A stretch of 64,000 nucleotides of DNA, from positions 33,728,001-33,792,000 of the forward strand of contig CM075101.1 in assembly GCA_037576195.1 (NCBI GenBank), in the 5' to 3' direction. The position numbers and the translations under genes were made by a program. Shown one piece after another: positions 48,791 through 59,362 of the stretch. Each line of letters opens with the position of its first letter. Position 1 is the stretch's first letter. The notes below the pieces were generated by a model that did no database searches, was not told where the DNA came from, and saw only the letters and a program-made list of their open reading frames with translations. Source of the stretch: Phytoseiulus persimilis (taxonomy: Eukaryota; Arthropoda; Arachnida; Mesostigmata; Phytoseiidae).

Positions 48791-51700
48791 GATAGTCGAC
48801 AAATATCAGCGATCGTTAATCGTCCGCTGCCTCTTCTCTCGAATCATCGAAGCTTGAGCTTCGATTGACTTCCTTCTCAACAGAGAAATATTGTGCTATC
48901 AGCTTGAATCCTATGGTCAGAGAGAACACAATCAGCCTCACGGTGGAACTCGTACCTGTGTTGTTATGTTTATTAAATCTGCTCAACTAAACAGTGTTGA
49001 GGCTCGGTCAAGAGTCGGAAAGTTGGTAAGAGAGTCCCGCCGCGCGGTTCCTTCTTGAGCCCGTCTCGGTGTAATGCGCTGCGGATGTTTGTGCTCTGGA
49101 GCTTGACCCCGCAACCCTCTCGCTGGAAGGAGGGAGATCGGACCGAGCTACATCCACTCATAAGGGATCGCATAGGAAGGAAGAGTGTGCTCCGATTAAC
49201 TAGACCGAGAATGCTCTCGGATCGTCGCACCCTCACATGATCAAGTTTCAGCGGAGAGTCAGGGCTTCGACGCAGCGGTAATATCCGTATAGTCTTGGCC
49301 TCACTCATGAACTACGATCATCTCGAATATTGTGCTCTCGCCGAACTCTCCAGATGTATCAAAGAAGGAATATGCTGACTTACGGAACCGTACATCGAAA
49401 AGGCGTCGAGAAAGGAACAATTTTCATCAAGGATCCTTTTGTTCATGAGGGTGTTCAAAGAGCTGATGAAGTGCTTGCTGTTCCTTCGATGGCACGCGAA
49501 CCGGTGTCTCGGCTGGCCGCAGCCGTTGGAGGCGGCAGCCCACTCAGGGAGCATGGTTGTAGCTCGCGATGCACTTCATGCGACCACTGCTCGCGGTTGG
49601 TAGTTATTCCTCCCTCTTGTGTCGTTGTTTCACTCGTTCTCGTCGCCTTTCATGCCAGCCACATCGCACGATGAAAAACAGCCCCGTGCCGTGTGCGTCC
49701 CACGGTATCATCAAGCCGTTCCCGGCACTGCATTCGATGTAACAGCACACGTCATTGCTCCAATTTAGAGGGCTTCGATCAGTGTACAAGCATGATCATT
49801 GAGAGTATGCTCTGATAGCAGTTTTTTTATGCGTGGAATGGTGCTAATATTCCCGTGCGCCAAGTCTATTCGGTGTCGATGTTGCTTACGGCTGATGCTT
49901 GTCGAACGAATCTCTTTTCTGTACTGAACCCCGAGAAAGATTCTCTCCGGCAGCATCTCCGAGGGCCGTTATGCCCGTCGTAGCCTCTTCTACGAGAGAG
50001 ATACGAGTCAACCGTGGATCCTAGAGGAACGAGATTGCTTCCATGGAATGCTAAACCCTCCGTACTTCCACAGCGATTTGCAACTTTTGTGCCCGCATCA
50101 GAGACAAGATCTCAAGAAAGCCCATGCGTAGTTCAGAAAGTCTGTTCAATGTGTGAATACGAGAGCGCCGGTTTCCGCTCCCTCCGGGGTTCGGAGCGCG
50201 GGGCGAAGTCGGAGAAGTGATTTCTTGTAAAGCTTTGGAGGGGAGCGATACATCCTCGTATATCAAAGTAACTCATTGGTGTGGCGTGCAGCCGTTCTTC
50301 CTCAGAGAAATGATGGCGAAAAGGGTGCTTTGCTGAGAGCACGATACGATGGTAGCGTTCTAATAATTTTCCCAATGTTTTATGAACGGTTCTCGTGAGT
50401 CACGATTCGCCCTAATTACTACCTCGATTCATGAAAGCGCCGAGGAATCGTTCTCGTAAACTGGAAAATTATCCCCATCAGGTATATCGCGGGCTTCCCT
50501 ACAGCAGAGCCATCGAGGGAGAAATAGACCAGCGAGATGATGAGAAATATCTTCGTCGTTGCAGAGTCGAGAGAAGTCATGTATCTTCTGCGATCAATCG
50601 CAAACTTCGAATGGGCAGCGACCTCTCCTTCCAAAGGATATTTTTCGCACCTCACATAACAGCGTAATGATCTGTTCATACTTGGAGAAAAAAAAACCGG
50701 CCCCTTCCTGAAAAAAGCCTAAAAACTCTGATCCGACCCCAGCCTCCCCAGCGACCACCCCCGGATCCTACCTTGCTCAGAGACCTGGGAGTGTGGGTCG
50801 CACCTGACTCCGAGCTCTCGGGATGCGTCAGGTGTGGCGAAGGCTGCTCGCTTCTGCGCTCATGGATATCGAGCTCCTCCATTGTGAGATAACAATGGAG
50901 GCATCTTGGACTCTGTGGCTCTCATGTCACGTCCAGCGACACGGAGAGCAGCGGCTGTACGGTTGTGCCATCTGAAACTATGCTCCGGAACTGCCCGCTA
51001 CCCCAGAGTTCTTCATCGAAGTCGACGTGTTTTTTGTCACGGGGTCAAACTCAGGCATGCTCCCGTACGTGGCACCGTAATCGAATGCAGCGGGGATCAA
51101 TCGCGATGAAATGGAGCCTTGGCGGTGACTGTATTTCGAAACCATTCTAAGATACTACCAGATTGAAACGCGATACCACTGATATTTGACGTCAAACTTC
51201 GGGTTTTCCTTCGCTACATGCCTCCCTAGTCGAATTTCATGGACAAAGGAGCCCCGTGGATCTGGGTCGTGCAAACGTGCCCAGCTTATCTAGACCCGTG
51301 GCGAACGTCTTCAGCCTCGAGGCGAGTTTGCGCCGCATCGTTGTAGCGAGATGTTCGAAAAAACGCACGTTTGTTTTGAAGCCTCCATGTTTGTGCAGTG
51401 TGCAGAAGATAAGGCGGGAAGAGCCGAAACAGGGATGAACGGCGATATATATCAACAAAGAAAAAGAGCGATGGAGGAACATTCTCGAGGAAGGGAAAGT
51501 TTCCAAACGAGTAAAGAAGCGCCGGGTCGATCTGATTTAGCATGCGGGCTTCGGCTCGGCATCTATGTTATACTATGCGAGGCTTGTCGAACAAACTCAC
51601 TGATCGTAGACGATCGGCGAACTGAGTGAGTGAGAGAGCGTCCAAGAAGCGCTACAGCAACATTATGTACACGATAATCGAGGCAGTAATGTTTAAGGAA

Positions 51701-53045
51701 ACTGCTCCCCCTGACAGATGCGGCCACAGCAGACACGCAACGCAGCATCCGGGCGGCAACAGCTTACTACGAGCCGCCGCAGCCCTCAATTTAAATCTCG
51801 TACGAACGAGCATATGTACTTTTCCCTTATTTATGTTTCCCGTGCGTATGATCGCATTGCTCATGCAACGGCAGTCGGTTTTTGCTGCGAGCTCCTGTCT
51901 CCCACAAGTCCTGGCGAAGAAGCGACAGGAATAGAAATGCGAATGGATCGATCGCTTTCGTCGTTCGTCGCAGGCCTGAGGCTTCCTCTCCGCTCGACTT
52001 CTCGCCGGAAATGACTTCAAGCTTTTCGCGGTCTTCACTCCCTCATGAAGGATGCTTTCGTGCCCTCCTCGATTAGACAGTACATTCCGTTCTCGTTTTG
52101 GGTATCTCGATACTCCGTGTGTTTCCTCGGAACCTTCACCAGTCCTGATAGCGGAAGCTCGTCTTTTTCGGTAGTCGCTGTGAGCCACCGACGAACGCGT
52201 GTCCGTGGGACATGCATATGAACCTCTGATCCTTTCAAAATCTTGGTTATCCCTTTCCTCCTACGCTGTCGGAGGAAAGTAAGGAACTGGATTCGAGTTC
52301 GTCCTGTCGAACTGCGCGCGGCCCAGCTGGAAGCTTCTTAGGAGGATTAACGACATGGAGGGCGATGGACGTTGAATAATTTCGCTCGGAGTCTAACCGG
52401 CACCGCCTACCGCCAGGCTAGCGTTTGATTTCTCGGTTCAGTCTCCCCCGCCGGATTCCTCTTTTGCGTCAGTCTTGTGGCTCGTCGCAAGCGGAGATAC
52501 ACCCTGGTCCGACTGCATGGGGACGAGCTTTCATGCGGTCACTCGTTGATATCGCTTCCGCGGAGAACATGAGCGAAACTCGAGATCCCGACCCTGTCGC
52601 TTTGGCGGTGGGCTCAAGAAGCGGTTTTGTTGCAGGGTTCGATGCAAAGTATCGTTATTATCGAAACTTTGAGCAGAGAGCGCGGCCGGAACTCCGCGAG
52701 TCGGGACTCTCAAAGCCATACAGGGAAATTATGTAAAGCGAGCGACTGCGTTCTCGACATATATCGTCAAAAATTTGAAACTCTGAACGATGACGTTGAA
52801 CGGATGCAGGGTGTGTGGTTTGTTGAAATTCAATCATGCGGTGACCGTGGTCTGATGGGGTTTGTGGTCACGAGGCGCTATTGGAAGATGTCTTCGTTGT
52901 TGTTGCTGCCGACATCGGAAGCAGTTCTCTTTGGGGTGGGGGCTTCGATGATCAGCCGATCCGGCGTGTGCGGAAAAATAGTAGAGTAGAGATGGGTCGT
53001 AAATAGATTGATGTTTGTTTACCATAGCGCTAGAACATACAGACG
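48791..53045. other. Gene-poor stretch
   Basis: I see no conserved domain, repeat array or RNA gene here. Short frames occur on both strands. The least random are 49330-49674 (plus) and 52425-52736 (plus), but neither has a recognisable motif or splice context. A few A-rich runs (for example around 50690) are present. Confidence 0.4.
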
Positions 53046-53400
53046 ATGTGCGCTGAACTTGTTTACCGAACCGATAGATTTGCTACGAAGCGAGGAACAG
53101 CGTGCGCAACACTCACAGGAGCGTTCCAGCCGTCAGAAATGGGTTCCGCTCTCAGATTCATGCGAGAGTCTGCCCGACTGGAAGCGAATGTCCGACTTAC
53201 GCCCCATGTTTCCAGGGAAGGACGGAGAATACTGTCTCTCGTGCTCGAACGATGCCTGCGACGACGAGGGTGAATCGAAATTTTGTCTCTGACGAGTTTG
53301 AGTCCTGTTCCCCTGTGTCAGGAATCACCCGGTCTCTTTGGTCACTGCAGGTGCTCACTGAGAGGACATCCCTGCGACAAGGAAACAATAACAAAAACAA

Positions 53401-54290
53401 CAACCTTCTCTGTCAGGTGATTTTCTACGAAGACCTCCATTCGACGCCGTACGATTTACGGCCACTCGCCGTTCTCTCGATGAAGGCAATGGAGAGACTC
53501 AGAAGTTTGAGAACCCAGTATGACTTTGAAGATCTCAGCCTGACCAGAAATACGCAAAACAAACCAATGTGGGATATGTTCCGCAAAGAACTCAAAACGA
53601 GAGTGCGGGATAAGTTGGACTCCATATGGAGACGGAACATGCAATACAGATCCACATTGACTGTTCATCGACAGTTCGAAAAGACTCGAGGTCTCGAGAG
53701 GGAAGTATACGATAACTCGCGGGGCAGTCGGTTATTGGCGCTAGCCAGAGCAGGAATGCTCAACACCAAGAGCCGACAAAACTACCGAGACCCTTCCATA
53801 GACATGAAATGCGCTCGATGTGGAGCCCCGGAAACCGACAAATATGTTGTTACCCACTAGTAAGCTCCCTCTTGGGACTGGGTAGATTTGAGGAAACAAT
53901 GAAGAGATCTCCGTAGTAGACTTCTAGCTTCGTTTTTTTGGCGGTTCCACACTTACTGACGTGTGTCTTGCGCTCGTTGAGAGGGGCCACCAGAACGAGA
54001 GAGACTTTATTGACATACGAAACCCCGGCCGCCGATCGCCTCCAATCGGCAGCACAAGTGTTCGGTAACACATGTCATTCTGGAATGCGAGGAAGGAAAA
54101 TACTCCCAGACGGAATTCGCGCACCGACTAGGACTTCACCCTGATTCAGCAGCGAGGAACCTGAGAAGGACGATGGATATCATAAGGCGATGGAAGAACA
54201 ACGAACTATGATCTGTGAACGCAATACAATTCACCCCTGAAATGAAAGGGAACATATGTGCATATGTAAGGTCCAATAAAATCAAATCAG
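53401..54290 (+). mobile_element. Non-LTR (LINE) retrotransposon, ORF2 C-terminal end, interrupted
   Basis: The plus-strand frame up to 53857 encodes the region after the reverse transcriptase: a helical, Arg/Lys-rich stretch, then the motif EVYDNSRGSRLLALARAG and the start of a zinc knuckle, CARCGAPET. The knuckle is broken there. Its second half (HVILECEEG) resumes near 54071 and runs in the same frame to a TGA at 54209-54211, followed by AATAAA (54275-54280) and an A-rich end. About 228 bp therefore sits inside the knuckle. The motifs recall LINE elements abundant in tick and mite genomes (from memory, not searched). No reverse-transcriptase core or endonuclease is visible upstream, as expected for a 5'-truncated copy. 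The upstream part of the open frame (53102-53400) does not look like the same protein. Confidence 0.65.
53841..54068. other. Insertion of about 228 bp within the LINE zinc-knuckle codons
   Basis: Family spacing C-x2-C-x7-H-x4-C predicts that the codons for ETD and HVILEC should be nearly adjacent, but they are separated by about 228 bp, a multiple of three. The insert contains in-frame stops on the plus strand but one open frame on the minus strand across almost its whole length (53850-54071, 73 codons). Its ends carry weakly matching inverted words (GTTGTTACC and GGTAACAC). A GTAAGC near the left side resembles a splice donor, but neither nearby acceptor gives an open frame. No clear target-site duplication is seen. 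It could be a small non-autonomous element or a duplicated fragment. Confidence 0.4.
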
Positions 54291-55040
54291 TCGAATCAAG
54301 TCTTCTCGTAATTTGTGGATCCCGCGCCGATGCTCATTATCGGAGCGGAGTGCCCCCCATGAGTGTTGAGTAGCGAGCGGCGGCCTGGTGCTACTGCGTT
54401 ACTCTCGAGGCATCTCCAAAAGCCCGGAGAACTTGGAAGCGATTCCATAAAAATGGTTGGCCCCCTTCATGAGAATCTCCGAAGAGGGGCCTCGTTAGGA
54501 GTATGCCGTACTAGCGAAGGATTCTGGGCATAATTTCGTGAAGGTTTATGAACACAGCGAGTGCGTACTGCACATACACTCCGCGGGAAGTTGGAACGAG
54601 TGAATGAGGATAGGCAAATGTTGAGACAGCTTGCAGAAATTCTTCGTCACACTCCAGTCTCGTACATCCCTTCAAATCGGGCCATCCGCAGAGCGCGAAA
54701 TTCAAACTCGGAAGTTCGAGTCTGACGACTGGGGCTGGGAACCCTATTGAATGCATATTCTCATTAATGTATGCATATTCCACTGTCTTGACATCTGCAC
54801 GCCTGTTGCGCCGATGCTGTTCTTTTAACGCCGTTGCGATGATTTAAAACTCGTTCCGAGGGTATAATCCAGCATCTAAAAACTCCTTGGTGCAACTCGG
54901 AATGCTGGCATTCCTAGCTCGTCGATCGATCCTGAAGCGAGTTCCTATGATATAATGTGTGCACGTCTTGAGCATCGCGACCGCACATCGCGCTGGATCG
55001 AGGACTGCGGCGTTCAGTGGGCTTCCAGCGAGCGATCTAT
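54291..55040. other. Stretch without recognisable features
   Basis: Only short chance frames are present. It separates the retrotransposon end from the zinc-finger remnant, and I see no repeat, RNA gene or signal in it. Confidence 0.4.
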
Positions 55041-55127
55041 TGACGTGTATTGCGATTAAAAGCGGAAGTTGAGGAACAATCGAAACAATTGTGGTTCAGA
55101 GCTTTCCGTAAAATCAGAAGATGGCTA

Positions 55128-55966
55128 CGAACAAACCCTCGAATGTCGACCTCTTGTTTGCATGTGGAGCAAATGCGTTCACCTCAGAAAACGACGTTTA
55201 ATTCCGCAAGTTGTGCTCGAAGGCATTCCAGCAACCCACCAAGCTCAAGATCCATCAGCATGTAAGCACGAAAACCTACAAACACGCTCTCCGGAGACTT
55301 GAAGATAGCAAAGGACCAACGATGCATGACCAGCGCTTGGCCTCCATCGCTATTATGAGGCCAACGGATCATTTCAATATGGATTCGTGCAATGCATCCG
55401 TGGCGGCTGACATTCCATTGCACAGAATCGCCAATCCTGTTCCGAGATGTTCGATGAAAATTCCTGAATGCGCGTTGCTTCGACGGAGCTACGAGCCATT
55501 TTTGTATGACTCCATGATCTGAAAAGTTTGAGCAGTGATCGGACCATCAACGGAGCGGATCACGCTCTCAGAAGGCTGTCGGAGACGTTTCCCTTTGGTT
55601 GATCGGCTGTCTGCAAGCTGAGGGATTGTGCTCCTGAAGGCGGCGTCCCGTATCGCACTGTTCCGTGAAAAAGTCGAGGTGCCCCTGCACCGAAGCCCAT
55701 TGTCAAACGCCGGGCGACTTGGTTGAAGACTGTGGAGTATTATGCACGGAATTTCTGACCTCTCAGGAGCTTCGTTTCCGGCGAGCTTGGAAGGATCGAA
55801 GCGACATTTTTTGGCGAAGCACAAACTCTACTCGAGGGTACGGCGGTCCAGGCTGGCCGGCGTCCCACTTTCCCGACATGCTCACCAAGAACGGGGCTTG
55901 GCCCTGGAAGACTCCGCCAAGCTCATTGAGAAAGTGAGAGAGAAAACGAGGTATTCTCGATGAGCT
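55128..55966 (+). pseudogene. Possible decayed C2H2 zinc-finger gene
   Basis: Two pieces resemble zinc-finger units. At about 55211-55290 the frame reads LCSKAFQQPTKLKIHQHV..KTYKH, a typical finger shape, but a stop codon (TAA) lies just upstream in the same frame and the first cysteine of the finger is missing. At about 55735-55965 CGVLCTEF in one frame and ASFPASLEGSKRHFLAKHKLYS in another look like parts of a further finger split by a frameshift. No full C-x2-4-C-x12-H-x3-5-H unit survives. Small introns could explain some frame changes, but the internal stop favours decay. Confidence 0.3.
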
Positions 55967-55971
55967 GCAAC

Positions 55972-56358
55972 CTACCCCCGGAAAGATACAGGACTTGACG
56001 AATGGTGATGCCGGCCTCGTTCAGGTATGATCACGTCCGGGGTCTCTTGCGTGGAGAAGAAAGTATTGGAGCTCCACATATGCCGATGGACGATCTCATG
56101 CTTTTGGAATATGCCCCAATTTTGTCTTAATCGGAGAGGTCTCGCTGAATCGGCATACTCCCGATGTGAGTGATCTGCTTTCGGGTTGACTTCGAGTAGA
56201 CTGATTTTTGTACTTTTAGACGTCCGTGTCAATAATCGCTGCTGCGATTCGTCTTCGGGACGATGTTTCTTACTGTCGAGCTGCATCGCCATCGGTTGCT
56301 GTGATTTATGCTGATTCCTATCAGAAGGAGTGACATGGAAACGGGAGCTTTTCACCAC
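55972..56358 (-). CDS. Unassigned hydrophilic ORF downstream of the dehydrogenase genes
   Basis: This is a 128-codon open frame on the same strand as the dehydrogenase pair, 79 bases past the poly(A) signal of the downstream copy. It is rich in Lys, Ser, His and Arg, has no signal peptide or membrane segment, and shows no motif I recognise. It might be a separate small gene or a chance frame. Confidence 0.15.
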   Translation of the reverse strand: MVKSSRFHVTPSDRNQHKSQQPMAMQLDSKKHRPEDESQQRLLTRTSKSTKISLLEVNPKADHSHREYADSARPLRLRQNWGIFQKHEIVHRHMWSSNTFFSTQETPDVIIPERGRHHHSSSPVSFRG

Positions 56359-56436
56359 TTCCTATTCCAAATCCGTAAGTCCACCATATAGGATCCCATC
56401 ATACGAGCCATAGATCAAACCAGTCCTTCGATTGCT

Positions 56437-56442
56437 TTTATT
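56437..56442 (-). promoter_or_regulatory. Polyadenylation signal of the downstream dehydrogenase gene
   Basis: On the minus strand AATAAA occurs 63 bases after the stop codon of the downstream (divergent) dehydrogenase copy. Its presence supports the view that this copy is still a transcribed gene. Confidence 0.65.
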
Positions 56443-56505
56443 GTGTCCAGAGATGACCCCGAGTGCCTGGACCTCAGAGTGCCCATATTCTGGAGCAATC
56501 TTTGA

Positions 56506-58101
56506 TCAACTCCAATCTCGGGCTCGATACAGCAATCTCCTTGTCTCCAGAACGAGTTGGTCGGAAGCTTCACGATCGACATCGTTCAGCGGTAGCTGGT
56601 GCAAGCAGTTAGAGAAGAAACTTCCACTTTTGATCTGCCCCACGGGATCAGTGCAAAGATATAGGAGATTGTAATCCCCCACTGTCGCATTCTGGAAGAT
56701 CAGGAATCGTTGTATTCCGCGGAGTGTATCTGAGCAGTACCATGCCGCGGGAGAGGACTGACAGCCCATTGGTCGTCCCCCGAAACTGTCTTTCGTCCCA
56801 GTTCTGAGCCCATCTCAACAGAATGCTGACCACAGCCTTGGATTTCTGATACATCCATTGTCCGTATTCAAGCTAGAACCCTCATCGGAACTGTCGGATC
56901 TTCGGAACGCCTCGCGATTAGAATCCCTCGAGGGCTTTCCGTTTTCAGCAGATATCAATGATCCGAGTGTGTCGATACCCTGTTCTAGGCAATAGTAAGG
57001 CAGCGCAGTAACTTCTGCCATGGAGTCGCGCTCAATGGGAAAAATCGACGCAGAGCATGTCGCACTCACAGATCCACAAAACAGCTCGACCCATCTTGAT
57101 GACCAATGTCCAACGACGCTTTTGCAGGACTCACGCAGGGAATAAGCCAGTCCGGGGTGGGAGAGGTTTATGGTCACACCTGGAGTATGGAGATCGAGAA
57201 TTTCGATTGCATGATCTCTTTCACAGAATGATGAAACTGTAACACAGTCGGGTGTGTGGATGCGTGCACGTCACCTGAATTCCTCAACTCCTTTGACAAG
57301 CTTCTGCTCCACATAACGAGTGCTAGAGTTGCATCGCAAACTACATTGCTCGATCCCGTACACAATCCTTTCACTTGATTCTCGTAATTCGCAACGTCCA
57401 TTGAACCGAACCCATGGTTGAAGAATCCTACATTAATGATCCGAGACGGCACCGATTTTCTCATCAACGGAAGTAGCGTATCGGTGAGCAAGAACGGTCC
57501 CAGGGAAATGGATTGATGAATTTCGTCGAATCCATCGATGGTTATGCATGATGGTCCCCCAGCTCTTCCGAAATTATTTATCAGTATGTCAAGCCTCGTT
57601 TGTTCCTCGAGAATTCTTCTGGCAAATGACCGAACTGAGTCTAGATCATAAAGATCCAGCTCTCGGACATCGACTCTCGTGTTGCCCTTGAGAATTCTCG
57701 CGAATTCCGTGACTCGTGGCGTACCGAGAATAACCGTCGCGCCTAATGTTGATAAATCCTGGGCTGCTCTTACACCGATCCCTATAAAAAGTATTCTTTG
57801 GGAATCGAGCGCATATGCCAAACATCACAGAAGTTCTATCGAAGCTCTTCTCATTATTCACCCCTCATCGAACGAGGCAATGGGTCTGGAACTCACCCGA
57901 ACCTTCGACATTTATGACAACAACCCGGCCGGTTAGATCCTGGGTTGACTTCCACCTCTGGGTAGCGAAGTACAAGTATAGTCGCGTGAAAACGGGAATC
58001 GCCACCAGCATCCTCAAAATGGTAAACGATATTCGGACAGCGATCGTCAGGACTAGGAGAAAAGAGAACTCTCTTGATTGAACCCCCATCTGGAAGATCA
58101 T
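56506..58101 (-). CDS. Catalytically degenerate short-chain dehydrogenase, retinol dehydrogenase 11-14 type (copy A)
   Basis: Four exons, 58101-57897, 57781-57275, 57179-57070 and 56691-56506, join through GT-AG introns of 115, 95 and 378 bp into an intact 335-residue protein. Residues about 11-45 are a hydrophobic membrane anchor, as in RDH11-14. The Rossmann fold follows: VVVINVEGSGIG (family: VTGxxxGIG), LDILINNFGRAGG, SRIINVGFF, HPGLA and a C-terminal KSGSFFSNC. Key residues are altered. In ungapped alignment with copy B the catalytic Ser, Tyr and Lys are Phe, Val and Thr; NNAG is NNFG; the TG of the cofactor motif is NV. Dehydrogenase activity is therefore unlikely, while the frame, splice sites, HPG motif and poly(A) signal are kept. 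This suggests a non-catalytic role. A start at the fifth codon (MGVQ) is an alternative. It lies 1.26 kb downstream of copy B on the same strand and arose by tandem duplication. Confidence 0.9.
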
Positions 58102-59150
58102 TGGGTGGCAATGATCGGAAGTTCTTCAGAGAAGGCAATCGTAGAATCGCTAGTTATTGCAGTTATGATCAGCAGTGGGTCACGACTGGAGAAGTCCGGG
58201 CTGTTGCTCGATTCCAGGAGGGTCGCCCATGGGTTTGAGAAAATACTCCGCAGAAACCAGTTCTGAAGATTCGGATCCCTGTGAGTGCTCGCCTCGAGAT
58301 TCTACATTAGATGACTCGTTCGCAGAATCAACTGACCAGTTTCCGACGTAATGGCAGGCATCATGCAGTCAAACCGTGGTGGGCGAGTTTATGGATCTTG
58401 CATATTGAGCCTAATTTCCAGTCTCCTTCTCTCAATGACAAGAAGGTGAAATCGTCGAGCCTCAACGATGATTTGCACGATACGACTGACTTGAGACAGG
58501 TCATTGTCCAACGATCTCCCTCTCTCCGTGTGAATCTCGAGTGAGATGCACGTGCTGTGCTGGTTTGGTGAATAGTTGGCTCCGACCGCAGACCTCCGTG
58601 TTGATTCCAATAGCAGACCTTCATGTAAGGCGTCCAATCTCCTGGTCATCTGAAAGTCACCAGGACTAGAACCTTAACCTCAATATCCTGACCCTACGCA
58701 GCCGAGCTGGCCGGAGAGGCGACTTCAGCTTGAGAATGAGCTGCTGCGCTCCCTATCATGCCCCTTACCTGTCGACCAATCTTGACTGTGGCCTTTCGTC
58801 TCGAGGAGGAAGCGTTCCTGACCCATGATCGCCCTTGTGATAATCTTGAGACCGGATCGTGCGACTCATAACATTTTTTGAACAGAAGAGGAGCTGGTAC
58901 ATTCTGAGGGAGTGGAATCAGAGTCTGGTGTTGGGAACCAAGTGTAACACGCGAGTGGGCGAACTTCTTGAATTCAGATTCTTCGAGGGAATCAACCTCG
59001 CACTCTGAGCCTGATCCACAGATACGAGGTCCGTCGGAACTTCATCTGTAGCATTTGATCGACCGCCTCTTTCATTGGTCTCCGAGATGTTTGATGTCGC
59101 CGAAATGACCAGACCATAATGGAAAAGAGCACTCCTGAACTTCTCTTGCC
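58102..59150. other. Spacer between the two dehydrogenase genes
   Basis: About 1.05 kb between the start of copy A and the poly(A) signal of copy B. It should contain the promoter of copy A. I see no TATA box I would defend, no extra dehydrogenase exon and no repeat. Confidence 0.45.
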
Positions 59151-59156
59151 TTTATT
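59151..59156 (-). promoter_or_regulatory. Polyadenylation signal of the upstream dehydrogenase gene
   Basis: AATAAA on the minus strand, about 206 bases beyond the stop codon of copy B, is the first such hexamer I see downstream. Confidence 0.55.
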
Positions 59157-59362
59157 CACTCACTCCACTGGTCTCCCAGGAGCGTTCGCTCGCTGTCCAA
59201 GGCTGAGAGAGGGAAAGAGCAGCATACTCGAGACCAAGCCCATGATTGTGCATGACTCGAAACGATCAATCCGAGTTCTCAGCAGAAATGTGGGGCGGAA
59301 TTTCGCGCTTCCGTTGATCCTGGCACCGGATAGAGAACGCTTGGCCCGACCAACTTCACAGC

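Noticed and set aside
53860-54062. GTAAGC...AG pair suggesting an intron in the LINE frame
   Set aside because: Joining at either nearby acceptor leads at once to a stop codon, so splicing would not restore the zinc knuckle.
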